From JAJTDS01 sp964202895 (lineage in GTDB: Bacteria > Pseudomonadota > Alphaproteobacteria > Rickettsiales > UBA1997): a stretch of 64,000 nt of DNA. The stretch's first letter is position 1. Every line of letters starts with the position of its first letter. Below the pieces are notes generated by a model. It worked only from the letters and a program-made list of their open reading frames with translations, had not been told where the DNA came from and made no database searches. A program made the translations under genes and the position numbers. The stretch covers positions 868,001 to 932,000 of the forward strand of contig CAXNJM010000001.1 of NCBI GenBank assembly GCA_964202895.1, read 5' to 3'. This document shows positions 42,592-52,137 of the stretch, piece after piece.

Positions 42592-44838
42592 TTATTTTTT
42601 TATATCGAAACGATCCGCATTCATAACTTTCGTCCAAGCCTTAACAAAATCTTTGACAAATTTTTCTTTACCATCATCAGAGGCATAAACTTCTGCAACT
42701 GCACGAAGTTCGGCACTTGAACCAAAAACTAAATCAACAGAAGTAGCTTTCCACTTAAGTTTGCCAGTTTTTCTATCGTAAGCCTCGTATAAACCTTCGA
42801 CTTTAGTAGATTTTTTCCACTCATTAGACATATCAAGCAAATTTACAAAGAAATCATTGCTTAATGATCCGGTTTTTTTAGTCAAGATACCATATTCAGA
42901 ATTGTCTGCATTTGCTCCTAAAGATCTCATTCCGCCAATTAAAGCAGTCATTTCTGGAACCGTTAAGCCAAGCATATAAGCACGATCAATTAAAGAATTA
43001 ATCGGCGATAATTTAGCATCTTTGCTGTAATAATTTCTAAAAGCATCAGCTTTAGGCTCTAAAACCGCAAAAGATTTAATATCGGTATGATTTTGATTGG
43101 CATCAACTCTTCCCGCCTGAAATGGAACTTTAATTTTAAAGCCCGCTTCACGAGCACTTTTTTCAAGAGCAACAGAGCCTCCAAGCACTATAACATCCGC
43201 AAGAGAAACTTTTTTACCTTCCATTAAAGAATTATTAAAAGCTTTCTGAATTTTTTCCAAAGCACTAATAGTTTTATTCAATTCTTGAGGATTATTAACT
43301 GCCCAGTTTTTTTGAGGCTCTAGGCGGATTCTTGAACCATTGGCACCACCTCGCATATCAGTTACACGAAAAGAAGAAGCCGAAGCCCAAGAAGCCTTAA
43401 CCAATTCAGAATTTTTTAAACCAGATGCTGAAATCTTGCTTTTTAATCTTTCAATATCAGAATTATTGATTAGAGCATGATTAATTTTAGGAAGAGGGTC
43501 TTGCCATGCAAATATTTCTTTCGGAGATTCCTTGCCAACATATCTAGCACTAGGACCAACATCCCGATGAGTTAATTTAAACCAAGCTCTAGCAAAGGCT
43601 TTTTCAAATTCTTTTGGATTTTCTTGAAAATTTTTAGCAATCTTGCGATATTCTGGATCAAATTTTAATGATAAATCTGTCGTCAACATAATCGGGGCAG
43701 TTCTCTTTGCGGGGTCATGAGCATCTGGCACTAGATTATTAGCATTTTTATCATCGGGAACCCACTGAATTGCACCGCTAGGGCTTTTGGTTTTTATCCA
43801 ATTAAAAGAAAATAAATTATTGAGATATTCATGAGTCCAAACAGCAGGGTTGGCCGTCCACGCACCTTCAAGACCACTAGTTATAGTATCAACTCCCTTT
43901 CCTGTTTTGCATTTATTTTTCCAGCCAAGCCCCTGCTCTTCAATTGAGGCCGATGCAGGCTCAACATCAATACATTTTTCTGCTTTATGAGCACCATGAG
44001 ATTTTCCAAAAGTATGCCCTCCCGCAATTAATGCTACCGTTTCTTCGTCGTTCATTCCCATATTTGCAAATGTTTCACGAATTTGATGAGCCGCAGAAAT
44101 AGGGTCTCCATTGCGGTTCGGACCTTCAGGATTAACATAGATTAAGCCCATTGTTGTTGCACCTAAAGGCTTTTCTATTTTGCCTTTATTATCAAAGCGA
44201 TGACTTTTCATAAATTTATTTTCCGGACCCCAATATACTAGATCTGGCTCAAAATCATCCACTCTACCGCCAGCAAAACCAACGGTTTTAAAGCCCATCG
44301 ATTCTAAAGCAACATTACCACTTAAAACCATTAGATCTGCCCAAGAAAGCTTATTGCCGTATTTCTTTTTAACTGGCCATAATAATCTTCTTGCCTTGTC
44401 TAAATTAGCATTATCTGGCCAACTATTAAGAGGCTCGAACCTTTGCTGTCCGCCTCCTGCACCGCCTCTTCCATCTTCCGATCTATATGTTCCGGCACTA
44501 TGCCAAGCCATTCTAATAAAGAACGGGCCATAATTACCATAATCTGCAGGCCACCATTCTTGCGAAGTAGTCATAACCTTTTTTATTTCCGCTTTCAACA
44601 GATTAATATCAATTTTAGCAAATTCTTTAGCATAATTATAATTATCTTCGTAAGGGTTTGACTCTTTTGCTTGTTGACGAAGCGGAGATAGGTTTACTTT
44701 ATTTGGCCACCAAAATTCATTTGGCTTAGCTTCAAAATTAGCATTATTTAATGCATTATTATTTTGAGCAGAACAGCCCGTAATGGCAACGGAAGCAATA
44801 GCAAAAAGCTTATTGGCAAGAAGTTTATTGATTTTCAT
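42592..44838 (-). CDS. katG: Catalase-peroxidase KatG with lipoprotein signal
   Basis: A 748-residue bifunctional heme enzyme that destroys hydrogen peroxide. The N-terminal half holds the distal site RMAWHSAGTYR (R109, W112, H113), the Tyr of GLIYVNPEGPN that joins the Met-Tyr-Trp adduct, and the proximal IAGGHTFGKSHGA. The C-terminal half is the usual inactive duplicate. The first 22 residues form a signal with lipobox ITGC (Cys22), followed by a Ser/Asn linker, so the protein should be anchored in the envelope. Most KatG enzymes are cytoplasmic. It would face host-derived peroxide directly. It is followed by its own terminator. Confidence 0.93.
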   Translation of the reverse strand: MKINKLLANKLFAIASVAITGCSAQNNNALNNANFEAKPNEFWWPNKVNLSPLRQQAKESNPYEDNYNYAKEFAKIDINLLKAEIKKVMTTSQEWWPADYGNYGPFFIRMAWHSAGTYRSEDGRGGAGGGQQRFEPLNSWPDNANLDKARRLLWPVKKKYGNKLSWADLMVLSGNVALESMGFKTVGFAGGRVDDFEPDLVYWGPENKFMKSHRFDNKGKIEKPLGATTMGLIYVNPEGPNRNGDPISAAHQIRETFANMGMNDEETVALIAGGHTFGKSHGAHKAEKCIDVEPASASIEEQGLGWKNKCKTGKGVDTITSGLEGAWTANPAVWTHEYLNNLFSFNWIKTKSPSGAIQWVPDDKNANNLVPDAHDPAKRTAPIMLTTDLSLKFDPEYRKIAKNFQENPKEFEKAFARAWFKLTHRDVGPSARYVGKESPKEIFAWQDPLPKINHALINNSDIERLKSKISASGLKNSELVKASWASASSFRVTDMRGGANGSRIRLEPQKNWAVNNPQELNKTISALEKIQKAFNNSLMEGKKVSLADVIVLGGSVALEKSAREAGFKIKVPFQAGRVDANQNHTDIKSFAVLEPKADAFRNYYSKDAKLSPINSLIDRAYMLGLTVPEMTALIGGMRSLGANADNSEYGILTKKTGSLSNDFFVNLLDMSNEWKKSTKVEGLYEAYDRKTGKLKWKATSVDLVFGSSAELRAVAEVYASDDGKEKFVKDFVKAWTKVMNADRFDIKK

Positions 44839-45010
44839 TTTTAATTAAAGTTATTGTTTGATTTTAGAAAAATTACCTAAGGAAATTTCTCAACAGTAAA
44901 TAATTGATTTGTGGATGTTAATAATTTTAACAAAATTTTTTAAATAAATAAGTTAATTAATAAAATGTGTTATTTTAAAGCAATTTTTTACTTATCTTAA
45001 ACATAAAAAC

Positions 45011-45709
45011 TTAATTAGTGGCAATTAGTTGCCAAGCAGAATTATTAAGCTTTGTATTTTTAGCAAAAACCCAATTATCAATCAAATTAATTATCTGACT
45101 CTCTGCACCATCAATAACTCTGTTATTTTCGTCCATAACAAAATTGATTTGTCGACTAGCGAATTTTATCGCAACTGAAAGATCGTCATCTTTTTTGCTA
45201 ACCTTAATAATATCAACTTTATCAATAGCAATTATTCTGCTGTTCAGAGTTTTTTTAGAATTTTGTCTTAATATTATGGCCTGCTCAAAATTATTAAAAA
45301 TTAGGCCAGAAGTAAGTTCTTTTAATGATTTTAAATCGCTCTTTGCAAAAGATTCAACAATTTTTGTAAATGAAGATTTTATCTCTTCAACAAAAATATT
45401 AAATTCAGTGTTACTGGCTTTAAAAGCCTCTAATAAGTGATTTTTCTCTTCTTCCGCCAAATTGACTAAAAGTAAATTTTTAGCATTCTCTTCAGTTGAG
45501 CTTTGCCCCACTAGTTTGATTTCTTCTGGCTTGATTCCTTGTGTTGGTTGATTAGATGCGGTATTGCAAGAATTAGTAAAATTATTGCAACTGGATTTAG
45601 CGCGATTAATTATGTTTTCTCTTTCTTGCTCGTCTATTTTGCCAAGATGAGAATTTAATTTATAGAAAATTAATATTGCAACAACTGCAAAAAATATGAT
45701 ATCAAGCAT
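45011..45709 (-). CDS. Tim44-domain protein (TimA-like)
   Basis: A 232-residue protein with an N-terminal membrane helix (MLDIIFFAVVAILIFYKL) and a C-terminal Tim44-like domain (from about residue 90: AFKASNTEFNIFVEEIKSS to the end, with FASRQINFVMDENNRVIDG and NWVFAKN). Alphaproteobacterial TimA is the ancestral relative of mitochondrial Tim44, probably assisting membrane protein assembly. I use the ATG at 45707-45709, because any longer reading would run into the tRNA-His gene. In alphaproteobacteria this gene commonly stands near folate or secretion genes; here it is solitary. Confidence 0.8.
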   Translation of the reverse strand: MLDIIFFAVVAILIFYKLNSHLGKIDEQERENIINRAKSSCNNFTNSCNTASNQPTQGIKPEEIKLVGQSSTEENAKNLLLVNLAEEEKNHLLEAFKASNTEFNIFVEEIKSSFTKIVESFAKSDLKSLKELTSGLIFNNFEQAIILRQNSKKTLNSRIIAIDKVDIIKVSKKDDDLSVAIKFASRQINFVMDENNRVIDGAESQIINLIDNWVFAKNTKLNNSAWQLIATN

Positions 45710-45729
45710 TTTATGGTGGTAAGATAAGT

Positions 45730-45807
45730 TGGGGCAAACGACGAGAATCGAACTCGCGACCCCCAGAACCACAACCTGGTGCTCTAACCAACTGAGCTAC
45801 GTCTGCC
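45730..45807 (-). tRNA. tRNA-His (anticodon GUG)
   Basis: A 78-nt tRNA with the extra G-1 paired to C73, as required for histidine tRNAs. The acceptor GCAGACG pairs with CGTTTGC, the anticodon loop TTGTGGT carries GTG, the T-loop is TTCGATT, and CCA is encoded. Confidence 0.95.
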
Positions 45808-45870
45808 ACATGATTTAATAAATTTAATCAAAAGAATAATATTAAAAACAATCTTGTCAAGAATTTAAAA

Positions 45871-46110
45871 TTAACTTTTATCAATTTTAATAATTTTATT
45901 GGTTGCAAACGCACCGCTAATTATCGCAACTTCACTCTTTTTAACATTAAAATAATCAGCGATTAAATCAATTAAAGCCTTATTCGCTTTGCCACCCTCT
46001 CTTATTTGAGAAATTTTTATTTTTAGAAATCTATTGCCAAATAAATCAATTTCGTCTTCTATAACTTTACTGAGTGATGAATTTGCCATCACCTTAACTG
46101 ATATTTTCAT
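45871..46110 (-). CDS. DUF167/YggU family protein
   Basis: A 79-residue small protein of the DUF167 family, recognised by the order of KISVKVMANSS, LKIKISQIREGGKANKALI (the conserved Gly-Lys-Ala-Asn helix start) and the VAIISGAFATNKII strand. Its biochemical role is not established. It is often encoded beside membrane or folate genes. It begins 17 bp after the PMM/PGM stop and is probably co-transcribed with it. Confidence 0.85.
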   Translation of the reverse strand: MKISVKVMANSSLSKVIEDEIDLFGNRFLKIKISQIREGGKANKALIDLIADYFNVKKSEVAIISGAFATNKIIKIDKS

Positions 46111-46127
46111 TAAAAATATCGCTATAA

Positions 46128-47558
46128 TTAAAAATTTATTTTTAAATTAAATTCCGCAATAATTTCTACTAAACCAGATTTAAGAGCATCTAGCCCCATA
46201 ATAGAATTGCTTTCGCACCTTGCAACAATAACTGGCTGAGTATTAGAAGCCCTTAAAAGCCACCAACCATCATTATTATCAACCCTTATGCCATCAATAT
46301 CATTAAAGGCAATATTTTGCTTTTTTAATTTTTGCTGTAATTCGGCTATTATCTTAAATTTTAGGCTATCACTGCATTCAATTCTAATTTCTGGAGTGCT
46401 AAAAGTCTGCGGAATTTCTTTGCGAATTTGCGCAAGAGAAATTGAAGATTTGTAAATAATGTTAATCAAGCGAATCGATGCATATAAAGCATCATCAAAG
46501 CCAAAATATTTATCTGCAAAAAAGATATGTCCGCTCATTTCTCCTGCTAATAGGGCTTTGGTTTCTTTCATTTTCGCCTTGATTAAAGAGTGCCCAGTTT
46601 TCCACATAATAGGGGTTCCACCATTTTTTTTAATTTCATCAAACAGCACCGAGCTTGCCTTAACATCAGCAATTATTACATTATTATCTTTATTTTTGCC
46701 AGCTAAAACATCTTTAGCAAATGAGATCATCAACTGATCGCCCCACAAAACTTCTCCTTCGCCATCCATAACCCCGATTCTATCGCCATCTCCATCAAAA
46801 GCTATGCCAAAATCACAATTATTTTCAATTATCGTATGCTTTAAATCAACAAGATTTTCTATTACCGTTGGATCAGGATGATGATTCGGAAAATCTCCGT
46901 CTAGCTCATCAAATAGCAAAAAATGTTCTGCTGAAATTCTATCGGTAATTCTTTTTAATAAAGTTGCAGTAGCTCCATTGCCGGCATCCCAAGCGATTTT
47001 TAATTTTTTCTTTGGCTGAAATTGATCTATTTCATCAAGTAAAGCACTATTGCTTTCCGCTAAAATACAATCAGATAAAATTCTTTCGATATATTCTTCA
47101 TTAATATCGACTTCCTTGACAAATCCATCATTAGAGCTTATAAAATCGCCTTCTTGAGCAATTTTAGCTAAATTAAGAATATCATCTCCGTAAAAAGGCT
47201 TATCGGCAAGAGTCATTTTAAAACCGTTGTGATCTTTAGGGTTATGAGAGCCTGTAACCATTATTCCCGCTACACAATCAAGATGATAAACCGCAAAATA
47301 TAGCAATGGGGTTGGACCAACTCCAATATCAATAACTTCAAGCCCAGATTCCAGCAAACCTTTAATTAACGAAGCCTTTAACTTTGGCGAACTAACTCTA
47401 CCATCGCAGGCGACGACAATTTTTTTTAAATTAGATTTCGACAAAAAGCTCGCAAATGATTTGCCAACAAAGAAGGCATCTTCAACAAATAAGGTTTGAT
47501 TAAAAACGCCTCTAATATCGTAGGCCCTAAGAATTGAAGGGTGAAATTTATGGTTCAT
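46128..47558 (-). CDS. Phosphomannomutase/phosphoglucomutase
   Basis: A 476-residue alpha-D-phosphohexomutase interconverting hexose-1- and -6-phosphates for envelope sugars. The active-site serine lies in GIMVTGSHNPKDHNGFKM, the metal loop is FDGDGDRIGVMD, the sugar loop is GEMSGHIFF, and the phosphate-binding C-terminal domain has RASNTQPVIVARCE. The AYDIRGVF opening matches the AlgC/ManB-type PMM/PGM. Only one such enzyme is visible, so it may serve both mannose and glucose routes. Confidence 0.9.
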   Translation of the reverse strand: MNHKFHPSILRAYDIRGVFNQTLFVEDAFFVGKSFASFLSKSNLKKIVVACDGRVSSPKLKASLIKGLLESGLEVIDIGVGPTPLLYFAVYHLDCVAGIMVTGSHNPKDHNGFKMTLADKPFYGDDILNLAKIAQEGDFISSNDGFVKEVDINEEYIERILSDCILAESNSALLDEIDQFQPKKKLKIAWDAGNGATATLLKRITDRISAEHFLLFDELDGDFPNHHPDPTVIENLVDLKHTIIENNCDFGIAFDGDGDRIGVMDGEGEVLWGDQLMISFAKDVLAGKNKDNNVIIADVKASSVLFDEIKKNGGTPIMWKTGHSLIKAKMKETKALLAGEMSGHIFFADKYFGFDDALYASIRLINIIYKSSISLAQIRKEIPQTFSTPEIRIECSDSLKFKIIAELQQKLKKQNIAFNDIDGIRVDNNDGWWLLRASNTQPVIVARCESNSIMGLDALKSGLVEIIAEFNLKINF

Positions 47559-47641
47559 AATTTATGATTTTAAGATTTAAATTTAATAAAATAAAATTTT
47601 TGTTGATAATTAAGGATTTCGCAAGATAAATGAGCCAATAT

Positions 47642-48355
47642 TCAATTGATTGCATTAAAAATTTGTTGTTGAAAAAATTTTGCAACCTCATCAGGGTTTT
47701 GCGATTCAATAATTGGCCTTCCAACCACTAAATAAGACGACCCATCGTTTATTGCTTGATTAACTGTTGCCACTCTTTTTTGATCATCTTTTATTAGCTT
47801 ATCTTCTTGATTTAATCTTATTCCTGGAGTAACAATTAAGAAATTATCGCCAAAATTTTTTCTTAGATTCTTCGCCTCAAGAGCAGAAGAAACGACCCCG
47901 TCAAGCCCACATTCTAGGGCAAGAGCAGTTTTTTTTATGACCAGATCTTGAATTGACAAAGATTTATCAAAGCCCATTTCAATAATATCTTTATTATCAA
48001 GATTAGTTAGCACCGTAACTCCAATTATCTTAAGATTGCCCTTATTTTCGCAAGCTCTCTTCATAATATCGCGATTAGCAATATGAATAGTAAGAAGATC
48101 TATTGGCATTTTAGCAAGATTTGCCACTGCCCTGCCGACAGTGTTGCCAATATCATAAAGCTTTAGGTCGGCAAAAATTTTTTTATTTTTTTGATGCAAA
48201 AAATCAATTAAATGAAAATAATCTTTACTCATCATTAATTCGAGACCAATTTTATAAAAATTAACTTGATCATCAAGAATATCAACCAACTTTTTTGCTT
48301 TATCTAAGCTTTCTACATCAAGAGCAACTATTAATTTATCAGAAATTTTATTCAT
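47642..48355 (-). CDS. pyrF: Orotidine 5'-phosphate decarboxylase
   Basis: A 237-residue pyrimidine enzyme converting OMP to UMP. It starts LIVALDVESLDKAK, has the catalytic Lys-Asp set FADLKLYDIGNTVGRA, the barrel block TIHI, GLDGVVSSALEAKNL, and the phosphate-binding VTPGIRL and YLVVGRPI segments. Length is usual for the short bacterial form. It lies between the PMM/PGM and inositol-phosphatase-like genes on the same strand. Whether the rest of the pyrimidine pathway is present is not visible here. Confidence 0.95.
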   Translation of the reverse strand: MNKISDKLIVALDVESLDKAKKLVDILDDQVNFYKIGLELMMSKDYFHLIDFLHQKNKKIFADLKLYDIGNTVGRAVANLAKMPIDLLTIHIANRDIMKRACENKGNLKIIGVTVLTNLDNKDIIEMGFDKSLSIQDLVIKKTALALECGLDGVVSSALEAKNLRKNFGDNFLIVTPGIRLNQEDKLIKDDQKRVATVNQAINDGSSYLVVGRPIIESQNPDEVAKFFQQQIFNAIN

Positions 48356-48431
48356 AATTGATTCTTGCTTATCATTAAATAGATTATTTTAAAGGAACCT
48401 CTAAAAACGAAAATTTAAACTCTAAATTTTA

Positions 48432-49208
48432 CTAATTATTGGCGATAATCATAGAAGCCTTGCTTTTATTGGTGTTTTTTGCTTCTGATTCAGTATCGGT
48501 TGTGATAATTTTACCTCCAGCTTCTTTTGCCAGTAAAGCAAAGGCTTTTGCAATGAAATAATTATTTTCGTTAAATACAGCCGTATCAAACTTTGCCGAA
48601 GATAAATAGCCTATTTCAAGAGTTGGGCAGTTTATACTATAAAAGTAAGGATTTTTTATTTGATAATTTTTAACAAAATCATCGAATAACTCGGGGCTAG
48701 ATGAAGAAACCGCCAAACCTTCGCCATTTTTCTTAGAAACTCTAATTCTGCGATTATTAACAAATGCACCAAAGCCCTTCTCGCAATAATAAACATCGTT
48801 GCCAACTAAGTGATTAATTGCTAAAGCTATTGTTTCTGGCTCTTTATCTTCGCTTCCCTTATGCTGTAAAGCAACTGCAATTGTAAAATTAGGATTGGCT
48901 CTTATTAAATTATAAAAACCATCAACTGGCACAATTAGATAAGAATATTCAGAAATTTGATTATCTTTATGATACTTAATTTTTTTGTTATTTATGCTAT
49001 CAATCATTGTAATGTCAAAATCTTCTCGAAATTTTTGCAAATCATCAATGATAATCTCGGCAATTTTTCCAAAGCAAGAAGTGGCAAATTTAAGTGAGGA
49101 AGCTGGATTATTTTGCAAGTTTTCTAACTCGATAAAATCTCTCGGCATTCTATTAACCGCTTTTTCAATAGCCTTGAGAATAATGTTAAGATTTGAACTA
49201 TATCGCAT
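48432..49208 (-). CDS. Degenerate inositol monophosphatase-family protein
   Basis: A 258-residue member of the inositol monophosphatase (SuhB) fold. The order of blocks matches: IAEIIIDDLQ, then VPVDGFYNLIRANPNFTIAVAL where the family has DPIDGTTNFxxGxPxFAVSIAL, then GVYxPxxxE replaced by an unusual stretch, GFGAFVNNRRIRVS and the C-terminal AGGKIITT. The first metal Asp-Pro of DPIDGT is changed to Val-Pro and the usual Glu-Glu pair is not seen, so catalysis is doubtful. SuhB in E. coli also acts in rRNA transcription without enzyme activity, so a non-catalytic role is possible. The gene is intact. Confidence 0.75.
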   Translation of the reverse strand: MRYSSNLNIILKAIEKAVNRMPRDFIELENLQNNPASSLKFATSCFGKIAEIIIDDLQKFREDFDITMIDSINNKKIKYHKDNQISEYSYLIVPVDGFYNLIRANPNFTIAVALQHKGSEDKEPETIALAINHLVGNDVYYCEKGFGAFVNNRRIRVSKKNGEGLAVSSSSPELFDDFVKNYQIKNPYFYSINCPTLEIGYLSSAKFDTAVFNENNYFIAKAFALLAKEAGGKIITTDTESEAKNTNKSKASMIIANN

Positions 49209-49249
49209 AATATTTATTTAATTGAATTAATGATTAATTAATAATTGAA

Positions 49250-51181
49250 TTAATAATTTCTAGGGCTTGGAATTAACTTCAATTCTTCTATTTCGGTATA
49301 ATTTCTAACCTTTCTTAATAAAAATTGATAATTTGAATTGCCGATTATATTTGCACTTTCTGTTAAATCAATCAACAAATCAATATTTAAATCTTCAGCA
49401 ATTATTTTATCAATCTTTTTAATGCCTACAAGGCTGTGAGCCAAGAATTTATAATCATCTCGATAATTAAAATCACTGCGATAATGTGCCCCTCGGCTTT
49501 CTAGGCGATGTAAAGCCGAAATATTAGTTGCAATTGCATTTAGCAATAAATTTTCTAGCTCTAAATAATCAATCAATTCTTGATTCCACAATAAATTCTT
49601 ATTGCTAAAAATATAAGTTTTTAACTTTTTATAAAAATTAAAATTTGCCTTTAAGCCCTCAATTAACAGTTCTTGATTACGAAATACCGATAAATTTTTG
49701 TCATTATTTTTTTGTAAATCAATTTTTAAAGACGATAAACTAAAATGCTTTTTGCCATCGCTAGAAATTGGAGATTTGCATAAAATTGCCTTTAAATTGT
49801 CAATTTTACTAGAAATTAAATTATTTATATCATCGAAATGCTTTGTTTTTTCCTTTGTTTTTTCTGATTGCAATTGATTAATAATTTTCGCACAATGTTC
49901 TCCCGCCATTTTGCCAAATACCAATAAATCAAGCAAAGAATTGCACCCCAAGCGATTAGCCCCGTGAACCGAGAAACAAGCACTCTCGCCAATAGCGAAT
50001 AAACCATTAATTTTATTTTCCACCAATTGATTGTCTATCACCTTAAAATCAAGCACTGCCCCATTATTATCAGCAGGAATTCCTCCCATATTATAGTGAG
50101 CGGAAGGAGCAACAGGAATAAGATCTTTACTAACATCAAGATTAAGAAATTTTTTAACCAATTCAACCACTCCAGGAAGTTTATTTAAAAAGGTTTCTTG
50201 GCTAAAATGCCTCATATCAAGATAAATATAATCTTTTTTATCGCCACAACCTCTGCCTTGATGAATTTCAGTCGCCATAGCTTGTGAAACAATATCTCGC
50301 GAAGCAAGCTCGATCATTTTAGGAGCATAATTCTTCATGAATCTTTCTCCTTCGCTATTCAATAAATAAGCACCTTCACTTCTAACTGCTTCCGTAATTA
50401 AAAAACCAAAACCCGCAATGCCCGTTGGATGAAATTGGACAAATTCCATATCTTGCATTAAATAACCTAATTTTAACAACAAGCCCGCTCCATCCCCACT
50501 ACAAATTAAAGAAGAGGTGGAGTTTTTATAAATTTGACTATAGCCACCAGTAGCAATAATTGTTGCCGAAGAATTAAAAATATTTATCTCTCCGCTATTC
50601 AAATTAATCGCTACACAGCCGTGGCATCCAGAGGTTTTTATATCATCTTTTTGAGTTAATAATAAATCGCTAACAAAAAATTCAGAGAAAAACTTTATAT
50701 TTAGTTTTAATGCTTGATTGTAAAGAGCCGAAAGCATCGTGTGCCCAGTTTTATCTTTAGAATAACAGGCTCTATAAACTACCCCACCTTTACCATAATC
50801 AGTACTTTGTCCGCCATAGGCTCTTTGAGCTATGTAACCGTCTTCATTCCTTGAGAATACTACCCCTAGATGCTCCAACTCAATTATGGCTTCTTTGGCA
50901 TTTTTGCACAAAATTTCAACCGCATCAGTATCTGCAATATAATCAGCCCCTTTCAGTGTATCAAAAGCATGCCACTTCCAATCATCTTTAATTACATTTC
51001 CAAGCGAGGCATTGATTCCGCCTTTTGCCGATGCAGTATGACTATTAATTGGCAAAACTTTACTGATTACAGCGATGTTGCGAACACCAGATTTATAAGC
51101 ATTGATTGCCGCCGTTAAACCTGAGGCGCCCGCCCCAATAATAATTAAATCAAATTTTTGATTAATAATTTTAAAATCCAT
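49250..51181 (-). CDS. SdhA/FrdA-like FAD flavoprotein (orphan)
   Basis: A 643-residue flavoprotein of the succinate dehydrogenase/fumarate reductase/aspartate oxidase family. It has the FAD motif IIGAGASGL, covalent-FAD-type His in NSHTASAKGGINASLG, the HPTG substrate loop (FVQFHPTGIAG), the catalytic Arg in LASRDIVSQAM, and the C-terminal RLESRGAHYRSDF. Histidine in SHT and the RGAH helix favour SdhA/FrdA over L-aspartate oxidase. It is longer and more divergent than a normal SdhA and has no sdhB, sdhC or sdhD next to it. It may be a soluble fumarate reductase-like enzyme or the true SdhA moved from its operon. Confidence 0.75.
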   Translation of the reverse strand: MDFKIINQKFDLIIIGAGASGLTAAINAYKSGVRNIAVISKVLPINSHTASAKGGINASLGNVIKDDWKWHAFDTLKGADYIADTDAVEILCKNAKEAIIELEHLGVVFSRNEDGYIAQRAYGGQSTDYGKGGVVYRACYSKDKTGHTMLSALYNQALKLNIKFFSEFFVSDLLLTQKDDIKTSGCHGCVAINLNSGEINIFNSSATIIATGGYSQIYKNSTSSLICSGDGAGLLLKLGYLMQDMEFVQFHPTGIAGFGFLITEAVRSEGAYLLNSEGERFMKNYAPKMIELASRDIVSQAMATEIHQGRGCGDKKDYIYLDMRHFSQETFLNKLPGVVELVKKFLNLDVSKDLIPVAPSAHYNMGGIPADNNGAVLDFKVIDNQLVENKINGLFAIGESACFSVHGANRLGCNSLLDLLVFGKMAGEHCAKIINQLQSEKTKEKTKHFDDINNLISSKIDNLKAILCKSPISSDGKKHFSLSSLKIDLQKNNDKNLSVFRNQELLIEGLKANFNFYKKLKTYIFSNKNLLWNQELIDYLELENLLLNAIATNISALHRLESRGAHYRSDFNYRDDYKFLAHSLVGIKKIDKIIAEDLNIDLLIDLTESANIIGNSNYQFLLRKVRNYTEIEELKLIPSPRNY

Positions 51182-51241
51182 TGAAATTTTGAAAAAAATT
51201 TATTAAATTATCTTAATTAAAAATCTTAACTAAAATAAATC

Positions 51242-52009
51242 TTGTTAAACATAATATTTTGCGCTCTTGATGAAGAGCATTCAATTAAGCATTTCGTTGA
51301 TAAAATTTTATCACAAATGCAAGAAATTAATCAACCATTTCGCATTATTGCCTGCTTAGATGGGTCAACAGATAAATCTTACCAAATTATGCAAGATTTA
51401 GCAAAAAGCAAGCCGATTATTTTACTTCCCATTATTGAACAAAAAGGCTTAGGAAAAGCCTTTAAAAGAATTTTTGATTATTTAACTAGCGAAGAACAAA
51501 ATAATCAATCATTAAAAAACGATGAAGATATAATAATTTCAATGGATGCTGACTTAACTCATCAAACTGAAAAAATTGGCGAATTGCTAAATTATTTTAA
51601 AAATCATAATCTTGATTTATTGGTTGGATCCAGATTTGTTAATGATTCACAAGTAAAAAACTTCCCCCTTTATCGTATCGCAATTAGCAGAATCGCTGCC
51701 CTTATTCTTAAAATACTATTTCCTATCATTAAAATTAATGGAGAAAAATTACAAGATTACACTAGCGGTTATCGTATTTATAAATTATCAATCATCAAAA
51801 AATTGAAAAATAAATTTATGGATAACTTTATTAGAGAGCCTGAATTTACATATACTTGCGAAATATTAATTAAATTATCGCAATTAAAAATTAAAATTGA
51901 TGAGGCTCCAATTTATTACGATTATCAGCAAAAAATCAACAACAGCAAGCTCAACATTCTTAAAAACTTCAAAAGATTAATAATATTAATTTTTAGACTC
52001 TGCCGTTAA
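51242..52009 (+). CDS. Family 2 glycosyltransferase (dolichol-phosphate-mannose type)
   Basis: A 255-residue GT-A glycosyltransferase starting at a TTG (51242). NIIFCALDEEHSIKHFVDKI is the opening block, with IIACLDGSTDKSYQ, the DxD metal motif in SMDADLTHQ, and GSRFV after it. There is a C-terminal DYTSGYRIYK block typical of polyprenyl-phosphate sugar transferases (DPM1/GtrB-like). It lacks the two terminal membrane helices of GtrB, so it may be soluble. The gene is alone on the plus strand. Sugar donor and acceptor are unknown. Confidence 0.8.
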   Translation: MLNIIFCALDEEHSIKHFVDKILSQMQEINQPFRIIACLDGSTDKSYQIMQDLAKSKPIILLPIIEQKGLGKAFKRIFDYLTSEEQNNQSLKNDEDIIISMDADLTHQTEKIGELLNYFKNHNLDLLVGSRFVNDSQVKNFPLYRIAISRIAALILKILFPIIKINGEKLQDYTSGYRIYKLSIIKKLKNKFMDNFIREPEFTYTCEILIKLSQLKIKIDEAPIYYDYQQKINNSKLNILKNFKRLIILIFRLCR

Positions 52010-52137
52010 AACAAATTTAGCAACATATCCTTGCTGAAAATTACTTTAAACTTGGCAAATAAACTTGGCAAATTTACTTTGACTTTAATTTATTATTTTT
52101 TATTCTTCTTAGCTTATTGTTAAAGCTTAATTAATCA

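Noticed and set aside
42497..42637. N-terminal extension of the blue copper protein
   Set aside because: The extra 47 residues overlap katG and the terminator, and the signal peptide begins at 42496.
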